This document shows, one piece after another, positions 35,101 to 42,146 of a stretch of 51,457 nt of DNA. Within the stretch, counting starts at the first letter, position 1. The number at the start of each line of letters is the position of its first letter. Source of the stretch: Candidatus Scybalocola fimicaballi (GTDB lineage: Bacteria; Bacteroidota; Bacteroidia; Bacteroidales; Paludibacteraceae); the NCBI GenBank assembly GCA_002317115.1, contig DCIP01000233.1:1-51457 (forward strand). The letters run 5' to 3'. A program made the position numbers and the translations under genes. A model generated the notes under the pieces. That model saw only the letters and a list, made by a program, of their open reading frames with translations. It had not been told where the DNA came from and made no database searches.

Positions 35101-35956
35101 TGTAAGGTTGGATGATGAAGTTCTTACCCCATTTAGATACAGGGAATACAACATCAAACAAGTTGTTGGAATTTCCTAATGTGTTGTTGTATGGCACATT
35201 ACTCATTCTGTTACCTGCGTATACGGCTATCTTTTGTCCTGTAGTCGACAATACTTTAGTTCCAGAAAAACCGGCTCCAATGTCAGACGGCTGGCTTTCT
35301 ACTTGGTAAAGCTGTCCTTTATGCATTGATACAGTGTATGGCACACCAGCCGGATGCCCGTCTTTTGTAGAAACAGAAGGCGTGATTTGTACAGTTGTGT
35401 TGTTTTCTGTCGCAATTACTGAGAATATTGAAGGCTTGAACAACTCGTGGTTTGTCTCAACTACTCCTTCTGCTGTCTGGATAATATAATAGGTTCCTAA
35501 CGAAGAGTTTGGCAGAGCTAAAGTCGCGTCGTCTGACTGGCTTTGACGATTGTCCAAATATACTGAGATAGGCTCACTACTCATGATGTGAAGTGTTCTA
35601 TCTATTACTTCTCCATATTCGTTAGGGTTGAATAATTGACAAGGGACTGTGATGACATTAGAAGTGTTAGCTTCCAAAGTGATATTCCAATGGTACAGCT
35701 TATCCTCTGAACGACTGTCGTATAGGACGTTGTTCTCGATTCTGATTTCTGTTGTTTTGTCTGTTGCTATCAAAAGATCCAATCCATGAGGAATCTTTAA
35801 TTCTTCATCGTGGTTCTGAAGGAAGGCCACCCAAAATTCAGTGCCTTGAGTAGATGAAATAATGCTTTTGCAATCATCTGCGTAAGCGTTACTCAATGGC
35901 ATAAATACTAGTAACCCAACACAAATTTTCTTAATAATGTTTTTGATCATGCCCAT
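32174..35956 (-). CDS. IgGFc-binding-domain secreted protein with type B type IX secretion signal
   Basis: A 1260-residue secreted protein. Signal peptide about 1-27 (ending NAYAD); an IgGFc-binding-like region from about 30 to 470 (STQGTEFWVAFLQN, LPNSSLGTYYIIQTAEG, VFPVSKWGKNFIIQPYKT); GCDSL-type Cys segments near 490-560; a jelly-roll-like module (about 575-780); Ig-like modules (about 790-1170). The last 84 residues are a clear gliding-motility-associated domain: SPNGDGVNDYF, VTIYDRNGVQLVQYK, GWDGYYNGHLMYKDDYWYV and GHFTLIGR. It should be exported by the type IX system to the surface or medium. Binding to immunoglobulin is only a domain name here, not shown. ATG 35950 is an alternative start. 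It has its own predicted promoter. Confidence 0.85.
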   Translation of the reverse strand: MGMIKNIIKKICVGLLVFMPLSNAYADDCKSIISSTQGTEFWVAFLQNHDEELKIPHGLDLLIATDKTTEIRIENNVLYDSRSEDKLYHWNITLEANTSNVITVPCQLFNPNEYGEVIDRTLHIMSSEPISVYLDNRQSQSDDATLALPNSSLGTYYIIQTAEGVVETNHELFKPSIFSVIATENNTTVQITPSVSTKDGHPAGVPYTVSMHKGQLYQVESQPSDIGAGFSGTKVLSTTGQKIAVYAGNRMSNVPYNNTLGNSNNLFDVVFPVSKWGKNFIIQPYKTCVVDLIKVTASTDSTKIYKNGLLLATINAFETYEFLANEANGPFKLEASAPVEVYQYMTGNNYVQKRTNGGPSSQYIVPVEQAIDKVAFCPPNNESLQIHFVNLIVKTKDVGLIKLDGKSNFAKFTPLDDIYSTGYVIISNNFKKPDDELNIHENAMHIIECPSGFIANMYGVGPGLSYAYCAGANSYDINTSSNTQKTICEGDTVIFGGNKYFESGFYIDTLKGINGCDSLAMLTLKVQKSDTIEIQDTIKVGETYNKHGFLYTTPAVGVYKNINGACPTYNSLELIVEHRPCLDGTLVFKEDFGGNKSTDPAVSYDKIPQCSYTLSADPRDLYLTGRYSIRKVSYPDKPWVNIFDHTYADRNDRGYFMQCDAANEVGKAPGVIYSVQIDDLRNDVPLLFSFWGMSMIKAGQDTTYSDAKLKLVIEDTQGNVLRTKNITLANGKEKWGLYGLPYQLPEGVTSAVFKILNNNTNSYGNDFAVDDIEIRFCKPAVDVIEKENNSCLGTNLSLTGDFKNDGTYTEPVVYEWYYSKSSQIQSTDWVLIGKDKNLSIPNINETNNGFYRVFVGNAGSENIIGNNNPASRLIEVNVKDCFMPVCNPDTINFSTCLSVDSLIDVLKNDSISNRDNAIMSLVKAPANAKVVGNMLSYSLVNSELTTDTVIYAVKVGDFTDTASVIFKIDYPAVNTNNIFTICSGEAYKELVLFKDTVFSDTTYNELTGCPTIVNDIVNVINIEATFNDTSICYGDSAKLTIDSKEIYDEYIWYYDSDHQRIASRFKDYYLKATKGEVYYVVVKSHHCTKEITGSMTVDSLPSVESVSYLDNDNTAIDITPKGGSAPYKFNLAGTWNSYNIIKNVVEGQEYKVQIMNYEGCLLDTVVKAPSLGIQITPVVSPNGDGVNDYFQVKNIEKYPNATVTIYDRNGVQLVQYKTGESEGWDGYYNGHLMYKDDYWYVIEIKEIEKTLVGHFTLIGR

Positions 35957-36060
35957 TATAAATATCCCTTTTCTTTATACTGACAATTTTAATTTTATTT
36001 GTCGGTATTATAATTAATTACAATTTTGTAGTCAAATAGGAAATTTAACTTTCGCTGCCG

Positions 36061-36068
36061 CAAAATTA
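36061..36068 (-). promoter_or_regulatory. Predicted -7 box for the IgGFc/type IX cargo gene
   Basis: On the minus strand this reads TAATTTTG, fitting TAnnTTTG, about 105 bases before the start codon, so a leader of roughly 100 bases is implied. Confidence 0.45.
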
Positions 36069-36121
36069 ATGTTTTTTTCTCAATTTATAAAGTTATAACA
36101 TGTAAATTCGAACATATTTAT

Positions 36122-36129
36122 TATTTTTG
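36122..36129 (+). promoter_or_regulatory. Predicted -7 box for the FISUMP-domain gene
   Basis: TATTTTTG followed by CATCG, 48 bases before ATG 36178, identical to the -7 boxes at 674 and 23182. Confidence 0.55.
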
Positions 36130-36177
36130 CATCGTTATCTGTATTATTTATAGAATGTAATCGTATTTTATTGAAAA

Positions 36178-36891
36178 ATGGTTAAAAAAGTCCTTTTTGC
36201 TCTTGCTGCGCCATTAGGTTTGTGTGTTCTAATGTCAGCAAATGGCAATAAAATTAATGCAACTGCGAAAAAAGCAATCACAACTGTAACATCAAATTAT
36301 CCTTGCGTCGATCTTGGTTTGCCAAGTGGAAATCTATGGGCCACTTGTAATATTGGAGCCTCAAAACCAGAGGAATGTGGTTTTTATTATGCGTGGGGCG
36401 AAACTAAGCCCAAAGGTGAATTTAAATGGAACACTTATAAATTATGTGTTGCCGACAAATATGATAACCTTAAACAGCTGACAAAGTATAGCATCGGTAA
36501 TCTTTACGATGGATCTAAAGATAAGAGGTCGTCTCTTCTTCCTGTTGACGACGCTGCAACAACAAAATTGGGAAAAGGTTGGAGAATCCCAACAGAAGCT
36601 GATTGCAGAGAGCTTGTAGAAAATTGTACTTGGACTTGGGAGAAAGTGAATGGAGTTGATGGAAGTAAAGTGACGGGAAAGAATGGGAAATCCATCTTCC
36701 TTCCAGCAACTGGTCTTTATACCGACAATACACTGCGTAGTGAGGGTAAGCATTGTATTTATTGGTCGTCTACTCTTGATGTTAATTACGAAGTAAATGC
36801 TGTCGTTATAAATACATCTCAGGATAATTACGCAATAAAGACTTGTTTCCGTTATGGCGGCCTGCCTATCCGTGCCGTCAGAGTAAAGTGA
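36178..36891 (+). CDS. Secreted FISUMP-domain protein
   Basis: A 237-residue protein. A basic N-terminus and hydrophobic run (VLFALAAPLGLCVLMSANG) look like a signal peptide. From about residue 40 it follows the Fibrobacter succinogenes major paralogous domain seen in many Bacteroidota surface proteins: VDLGLPSGNLWATCNIGA, CGFYYAWGETKPK, KGWRIPTEADCRELVENC, IFLPATGLY, YWSSTL, and the final GLPIRAVRVK. The domain fills the whole mature chain, with no other module. Its biochemical role is unknown; related domains are structurally lectin-like, so a binding role is a guess. The next gene begins 19 bases downstream. Confidence 0.85.
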   Translation: MVKKVLFALAAPLGLCVLMSANGNKINATAKKAITTVTSNYPCVDLGLPSGNLWATCNIGASKPEECGFYYAWGETKPKGEFKWNTYKLCVADKYDNLKQLTKYSIGNLYDGSKDKRSSLLPVDDAATTKLGKGWRIPTEADCRELVENCTWTWEKVNGVDGSKVTGKNGKSIFLPATGLYTDNTLRSEGKHCIYWSSTLDVNYEVNAVVINTSQDNYAIKTCFRYGGLPIRAVRVK

Positions 36892-36910
36892 TAAATTATC
36901 TCTGTATATT

Positions 36911-37528
36911 ATGAGTGATAAGATAAAAAATGAATTTCTTGAACTTCTTCGCAGCACTGGGCGCGATGTGGAGGATATGATAGAAGAGTTAGAGTCAAAC
37001 GGCTTTATGGAGGCTCCTGCGTCGGCTGGACACCATCTTAATGTGGCTGGTGGATTGGTTGAGCATTCGTTGAATACATGCAAGAGTGCGTTGGCTATCT
37101 GGGAGGGTATGAAGACGTTGAATCCTTCGTTGGAAAAGTCTACTCCCAAAGATAGTGTGATCATTGCTGCTCTTCTTCACGATGTCTGCAAGAGCGACGT
37201 CTACTTCCGTACAGTGAAGCAGAAAAAGAATAAGGCGACAGGTACTTGGGAAGAGTCGGAAGGTTATAAAGTTTCTTACAAGAATTTTCCTATGGGACAC
37301 GGTGAGAAATCAGTGATTATGATTCTTCCTTTCTTGGAACTTACTGACGCTGAGATGCTTGCAATCCGTTGGCACATGGGTGCGTGGTCGATTGACAAGT
37401 CTAATTATGAGGAGGTTCGCAATTATGATACTGCTTGTAAACTTAATCCTCTTGTCCCAATTATCCACGCTGCAGACATGCTTTCTTCACATTTGTTGGA
37501 AAGCGGTGGTGACGATGAAGACCTATAG
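36911..37528 (+). CDS. HD-domain phosphohydrolase-like protein
   Basis: A 205-residue cytoplasmic protein with an HD metal-binding domain: His in GGLVEHSLN (about residue 54), the paired His-Asp in ALLHDVCKSD (about 94-95), another His in MGHGEKSV and IRWHMGAW, and the distal Asp in IIHAADMLSSHL. This is the pattern of metal-dependent phosphohydrolases with an RNA- or nucleotide-directed role; the substrate cannot be read from sequence. The family is common in Bacteroidota and Firmicutes. It ends at a palindromic C/G-rich repeat that fills the space to the convergent radical SAM gene. Confidence 0.85.
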   Translation: MSDKIKNEFLELLRSTGRDVEDMIEELESNGFMEAPASAGHHLNVAGGLVEHSLNTCKSALAIWEGMKTLNPSLEKSTPKDSVIIAALLHDVCKSDVYFRTVKQKKNKATGTWEESEGYKVSYKNFPMGHGEKSVIMILPFLELTDAEMLAIRWHMGAWSIDKSNYEEVRNYDTACKLNPLVPIIHAADMLSSHLLESGGDDEDL

Positions 37529-37560
37529 CCCCCTCAATCCCCCTAAAGGGGGAGGTGGGC
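37529..37560. repeat. C/G-rich palindromic intergenic repeat
   Basis: CCCCCT (37529-37534), CAAT, then CCCCCTAAAGGGGG (37539-37552), a perfect palindrome, followed by AGGTGGG. It fills the 14-base gap between two convergent genes and runs into the 3' end of the minus-strand one. Related G-rich blocks occur near 14988 and 47735. There is no T run, so it is not an ordinary terminator. Confidence 0.75.
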
Positions 37561-38469
37561 TTTCCCTTGTTCTGTTCCTCTCGACTCAAAGATCTTATTT
37601 AGTCTATCTGTGAATTCATAATTCTTCAATCCCCAATCCGGAGCGACGAGGATGCTTTTAGGCGTCTGCGACACAAACCTTTCGATGCAGATGTCTGCTC
37701 GCAAATGCTCTACAAACTCAGCTAATAATTGCTGGTAAGCCTCTATAGAAAAGAGTTTGAATTCATATGGATTCTTGGCATACTCTTCTGCCATCGGTGT
37801 ATCTCGGACAATTTGAAGCTGATGAAGTTTGATTATATTAATCGGTAGCTCTGACATTCTATCCGCTCCACGTAGAATCATTTCCGGTGTTTCACCTGGC
37901 AAACCTAAAATGAGGTGAGCACCTGTTTGGATGCCTCGTTTGGCAGTTTCTCTTATTGCTTTGCAAGCACACTCAAAATCGTGTCCACGGTTGATCCTTT
38001 TCAAGGTGTTATCATCTGTACTCTCCACACCATATTCAACCATCACGTATGTCTTTTTTGACAACTCAGCAAAGTAGTCAAGCAATCTGTCGTCTACACA
38101 ATCCGGGCGAGTTCCGATGACTATTCCCACCACGTCTTCACAAGCCAAAGCCTCTTCATATAAAGCTTTCAGACGTGAGAATTCTCCGTAGGTATTTGTG
38201 TAAGCCTGGAAGTAGGCAAGGAATTTCAAACCTGCGTATTTTGCCTTACGCTTGAAGAATACTTTTCCTTCCTCAATCTGCTTGGTTACAGAGGTTGTGG
38301 AAACGCAATAATCTGGATTGAATGATCGGTTGTTGCAGTAGGTGCAACCGCCCACACCGATGCTTCCATCACGGTTTGGACAAGTGAATCCTGCGTTGAT
38401 GGAGATCTTCTGCACTTTATAATCAAAGTGTTCTTTTATATAATCGGAATAGTTTTTATAATGAGTCAT
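37543..38469 (-). CDS. TIGR01212-family radical SAM protein
   Basis: A 308-residue radical SAM protein of the YhcC/TIGR01212 family. The unusual cluster motif is visible as NAGFTCPNRDGSIGVGGC followed by TYC, where the first Cys is separated from the last two by a long loop, diagnostic of this family. Other motifs: AYFQAYTNTYG, GTRPDCVDD, VEYGVESTDD and LGLPGET. The family is thought to modify tRNA or a related target, but the reaction in Bacteroidota is not known to me. Its last codons (GKAHLPL) lie within the C/G-rich repeat, so the C-terminal end has been set by that element. It is the last gene of the minus-strand run. Confidence 0.9.
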   Translation of the reverse strand: MTHYKNYSDYIKEHFDYKVQKISINAGFTCPNRDGSIGVGGCTYCNNRSFNPDYCVSTTSVTKQIEEGKVFFKRKAKYAGLKFLAYFQAYTNTYGEFSRLKALYEEALACEDVVGIVIGTRPDCVDDRLLDYFAELSKKTYVMVEYGVESTDDNTLKRINRGHDFECACKAIRETAKRGIQTGAHLILGLPGETPEMILRGADRMSELPINIIKLHQLQIVRDTPMAEEYAKNPYEFKLFSIEAYQQLLAEFVEHLRADICIERFVSQTPKSILVAPDWGLKNYEFTDRLNKIFESRGTEQGKAHLPL

Positions 38470-38472
38470 AAA

Positions 38473-40335
38473 TCAGTCCACTACAAACTGGCTGTTGTAG
38501 ATTTCGTAGTATCTGCCTTTCTTCGCCAACAACTCTTCGTGTTTGCCTTGCTCTGCAATACGTCCTTCGTGCATCACAAGTATTTTGTCTGCATTCTTGA
38601 TTGTGCTTAATCTGTGGGCGATCACGAATGATGTTCGGCCTTTTGTAAGGTTGTTGATTGCGTTCTGAATCAAAATCTCAGTTCGTGTGTCGATGTTGCT
38701 TGTGGCTTCATCAAACACAAGAATAGGAGTCTCGACGAGGATCGCTCGTGCGATAGTCAGCAACTGTTTCTGGCCATTACTGATGTTCTCTCCTCCACGC
38801 AAAATCTCGCTGTTGTAGCCTTGTGGTAGTCGCTCGATGAAGTTGTGAGCGTTGGCAGCCTTTGAAGCGTTAACAATCTCTTCCTGTGTGGCTGATGGCC
38901 ATCCGTATGATACGTTGTAGTTGACGGTGTCTGAGAATAGGAATGGCACCTGCAACACGATTCCCATCTGATCTCGCAAACTCTCTTTGGTGATGTCGCG
39001 GATATCAATTCCGTCGACGGTGATTTTTCCTGAATTGATATCGTAGAAACGAGTCAATAGGTTGATGATGGTTGTCTTTCCTGCTCCCGTCGTGCCGACT
39101 ATGGCTATCACTTCGTCTTGCTTGGCTGTGAACGAGATGTCCTTCAAAATCAGTTTGCCTGGCTCGTATCCGAATGAGACGTGATCAAAGACAATCTCAC
39201 CCTTCAATTTCTCTTCCTTCAATTCGATTGCGTCTGGTTTGTTTACAACCGATGGCTTTGTGTCGAGAATGGTGAAGATTCTCTCTGCTCCTGCGATTGC
39301 AGACTGCACAGCATTAAACTGTGAGGCAATTTGGTTGATTGGACGAAGGAATTGCTTTGTGTAAAGCAAGAAGGATTGGATAGTTCCGACGGTAATTGCC
39401 GCAACTGCAAATCCAAACACTGTCAAATCAGTCGACGTCGCCATGATTCCTCCGATCACAGCCACCAATATGTATATGATATTCTCAAGCACTCGCATTA
39501 GTGGCATCAATAATCCACTAAAAATCTGTGCTTTGACTCCTGACTTGCGAAGCTCTTCGTTGATAGCATTAAACTTATCTATCTGCTGTTGCTCGATGCC
39601 GAAGCTGCGTACCATCTTGATTCCGCTTACACTCTCTTCCACCAAACCATTCAACTGACCAAGAGAAACCTGTTGAGCTGAGAAGTATTTTCTCGTCTGC
39701 TTGGAGATTAGGTTTGTCATCATGAACACGACTGGAATAGATAGGCAGCAAACGACAGTAAGCGATGGACTTAACGCTACCATTGCTATCACCGTTCCTG
39801 TAAGAGTGAAGATGGTATTGAAAAGCTGGATGAAGGAATCGCCCAAACCAGATTTCATCAGCTCCACATCATTAGTGAAGCGGCTCATCAAATCTCCACG
39901 TTTGTGCACATCGAAGAATTGAATGTCCTGCTCAAGCATTTTGTCCATCATCTCTGTGCGTAGTTTCTTGGCAATCTTTAGTGAGATGGTGGTCATTCCA
40001 TATTGCTGTACCCATGAGAACCATGAACTTGATATGTATAGAGTCAACAGTATCACGACGAGTACATTCAACGTGATGAAATCAACAGACATATTTGTCA
40101 AGTCGATACAGTCGTCGATTGCTCTACCTATGATGATTGGAGCCATAAGTGTGCAGCACACTTCACATAATGATGCTACCAGCATAATCACAAGCCATGT
40201 CCAATGCTCTTTCCAATATGAGAAGATTCGTGCAATTGTCTTGCCTGTATCTTGTGGACGCTCATGTTTGGCGGTCATGTCTCTTAGCCTGCTTCCAGGT
40301 CCGCCTCTTCCGTCTGCCATCATTGGTCCTTTCAT
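38473..40335 (-). CDS. ABC exporter half-transporter with canonical ATP site
   Basis: A 620-residue type IV exporter half: an extended Gly- and Arg-rich N-terminus (about 1-35), six membrane helices (about 50-340) and a nucleotide-binding domain. The catalytic set is intact: Walker A GTTGAGKTT, Walker B VFDEATSN with the catalytic Glu, and H-loop VIAHRLS. The ABC signature is altered to ISNGQKQ from the usual LSGGQ. Its start overlaps the stop of the upstream partner by 4 bases, so the two should form a heterodimer like BmrCD or TM287/288 and export drugs or lipids from the inner membrane. Substrate unknown. Confidence 0.93.
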   Translation of the reverse strand: MKGPMMADGRGGPGSRLRDMTAKHERPQDTGKTIARIFSYWKEHWTWLVIMLVASLCEVCCTLMAPIIIGRAIDDCIDLTNMSVDFITLNVLVVILLTLYISSSWFSWVQQYGMTTISLKIAKKLRTEMMDKMLEQDIQFFDVHKRGDLMSRFTNDVELMKSGLGDSFIQLFNTIFTLTGTVIAMVALSPSLTVVCCLSIPVVFMMTNLISKQTRKYFSAQQVSLGQLNGLVEESVSGIKMVRSFGIEQQQIDKFNAINEELRKSGVKAQIFSGLLMPLMRVLENIIYILVAVIGGIMATSTDLTVFGFAVAAITVGTIQSFLLYTKQFLRPINQIASQFNAVQSAIAGAERIFTILDTKPSVVNKPDAIELKEEKLKGEIVFDHVSFGYEPGKLILKDISFTAKQDEVIAIVGTTGAGKTTIINLLTRFYDINSGKITVDGIDIRDITKESLRDQMGIVLQVPFLFSDTVNYNVSYGWPSATQEEIVNASKAANAHNFIERLPQGYNSEILRGGENISNGQKQLLTIARAILVETPILVFDEATSNIDTRTEILIQNAINNLTKGRTSFVIAHRLSTIKNADKILVMHEGRIAEQGKHEELLAKKGRYYEIYNSQFVVD

Positions 40336-42065
40336 AGCTTGCCCTCCTCTGCACTTTGTACTTGTGAATCATACACTTCCTTATACTCCACAGATGAGTT
40401 GTAAAGTTCATCGTGGGTGCCATAGCATAACATCTTACCGTCTTCAATCATAAGAATCTTATTGGCATCTTTGATTGAACTGATTCTCTGTGCTATGATG
40501 ATTTTTGTCATCTGCAGTTTGTTCAATGCCTTACGGATTTTCGACTCTGTGATCAAATCCACTGCACTCAAACTGTCGTCGAGTATCAGTATGTCTGGCT
40601 TTGAAATTAACGTGCGGGCGATGCTTATTCGTTGACGTTGACCTCCGGAGATGTTTGTGGCATCTTGCTCGATGACGTGGTTTAATCCGTCGGGTAGGGA
40701 CAATACGAAATCTGCGATGTCGGCCTGTCTCAACGCCTCTATGATCTCTTCATCAGTGGCATTTTCATTTCCCATTCGCATATTGTCGGCGATTGTTCCT
40801 GAGAATAGAACGGTGTTCTGCATCACCATTCCTACGCTGTTCTGCAACGCTTTTCTGTCAATCTCACGGATGTCTTTGCCTCCGATTTTGATTGCTCCCT
40901 CTGTGACGTCGTAGAAACGTGGAATAAGATTTACCAACGTCGACTTGCCGGAACCAGTGCTTCCGAGAATTGCCAAAGTCTCTCCTTTATTGATTTTGAA
41001 TGAGATATTTGATAACTGACTCTTGTTGGATCCTTCGTATTGGAATGATACGTTGTCGAATTCCAGATATCCGTCTTCTGGTACTTTCACTCCTGTCGAC
41101 TGCAAATCAAGTTCGCATTCAGTCTCCAACACTTCATTGATTCTCACCATTGAGGCTTCGGCTTGTGTGATGGACATGATCACTCTCTGCGCCATCATCA
41201 ACGACATCAGAATCTGTGTCATGTAGTTGGTGCATGCCATGATATCACCGACGTTAAGATTTCCCTCAGCAACCTCGTATTCGCCAAACCAAATTACTCC
41301 GACGATTCCGAGATTCATGATGAACGACATCGATGGCATCATCAGAATTATCAGTTTGCTCACCTTCAATGATGAAGCGATATAATCTTCATTCGACGCT
41401 TCAAATCTCTTCTTCTCACCGTCTTCTCTGACGTATGCTTTGACGACGCGGATTCCAGAAAGAAGTTCCTGGACTACAGTGTTGAACTTATCCATTTTCT
41501 GCTGCACGATTGTGAACAGAGGGAATGATTTCTTTAGGATATAGATGATTGTGAAAAGCAGGATAGGGAGGATGACGATAAGAATGTAGACCATCTTCAT
41601 GTCGAGCATGAAAACCATCACAATGGCTCCGATGAACATGAATGGAGCACGGAATAACAATCGCATTGATGCCTGAATCACATTCTGTACTTGAGTGACG
41701 TCGCTTGTGATTCGTGTGATGAGTGAACCAGTCTGCAGACGGTCGATATTCGAGAATGAGAATTTCTGAATACGTGAGAACATCTTTGTTCGCATATCTG
41801 CACCGAACGCATACGACACTTTACCAGCGGCGTAGATGGAGAATATTCCTGCGCAAAGTCCAGTCAGTGTAAGTGCCAACATTTTTATACCAAGCGACGT
41901 GATGATTTCTGATTCGCCACCGATGACTCCACGGTTTACAATCTCCGACATTATCTTCGGCTGTGCAAGTTCGGCTGCCACTTCTATAATGACACACAAC
42001 GGAGCCATTAGTGTCAGCGCAAGGTGCTGCTTGAGAAATGCCAATATGACTTTAATGCTTTTCAT
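40332..42065 (-). CDS. ABC exporter half-transporter with degenerate ATP site
   Basis: A 577-residue exporter half: six membrane helices (about 15-310) and a nucleotide-binding domain with Walker A GSTGSGKST and signature ISGGQRQRIS. The catalytic Glu after Walker B is Asp (LILDDSLSAVD) and the H-loop His is Gln (IIIAQRIS). These two changes mark the degenerate partner in known heterodimeric exporters, and the partner gene downstream has the matching altered signature, so one non-hydrolysing and one hydrolysing site are expected. Translational coupling by a 4-base overlap supports pairing. Confidence 0.93.
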   Translation of the reverse strand: MKSIKVILAFLKQHLALTLMAPLCVIIEVAAELAQPKIMSEIVNRGVIGGESEIITSLGIKMLALTLTGLCAGIFSIYAAGKVSYAFGADMRTKMFSRIQKFSFSNIDRLQTGSLITRITSDVTQVQNVIQASMRLLFRAPFMFIGAIVMVFMLDMKMVYILIVILPILLFTIIYILKKSFPLFTIVQQKMDKFNTVVQELLSGIRVVKAYVREDGEKKRFEASNEDYIASSLKVSKLIILMMPSMSFIMNLGIVGVIWFGEYEVAEGNLNVGDIMACTNYMTQILMSLMMAQRVIMSITQAEASMVRINEVLETECELDLQSTGVKVPEDGYLEFDNVSFQYEGSNKSQLSNISFKINKGETLAILGSTGSGKSTLVNLIPRFYDVTEGAIKIGGKDIREIDRKALQNSVGMVMQNTVLFSGTIADNMRMGNENATDEEIIEALRQADIADFVLSLPDGLNHVIEQDATNISGGQRQRISIARTLISKPDILILDDSLSAVDLITESKIRKALNKLQMTKIIIAQRISSIKDANKILMIEDGKMLCYGTHDELYNSSVEYKEVYDSQVQSAEEGKL

Positions 42066-42104
42066 TACCGATATATAACCCTAAAAAGGATAAATTTATT
42101 TTTA

Positions 42105-42146
42105 ATCAATCATCAACCATCAATCATCAATCGTCAACCATCAATA
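42105..42146. repeat. Heptamer tandem repeat at the 3' end of the TPR gene
   Basis: Six consecutive 7-base units: ATCAATC, ATCAACC, ATCAATC, ATCAATC, GTCAACC, ATCAATA. The last unit overlaps the minus-strand TPR stop codon at 42141. A 7-base period shifts frame, so it is not coding in origin. Confidence 0.85.

Noticed and set aside
37529..37560. Intrinsic terminator between the convergent HD and radical SAM genes
   Set aside because: The palindrome is strong but lacks a T run on either strand and matches a repeat better.
39923..40453. Plus-strand frame of 176 codons under the ABC exporter genes
   Set aside because: Lies opposite two well-supported transporter genes and has the composition of an antisense shadow.
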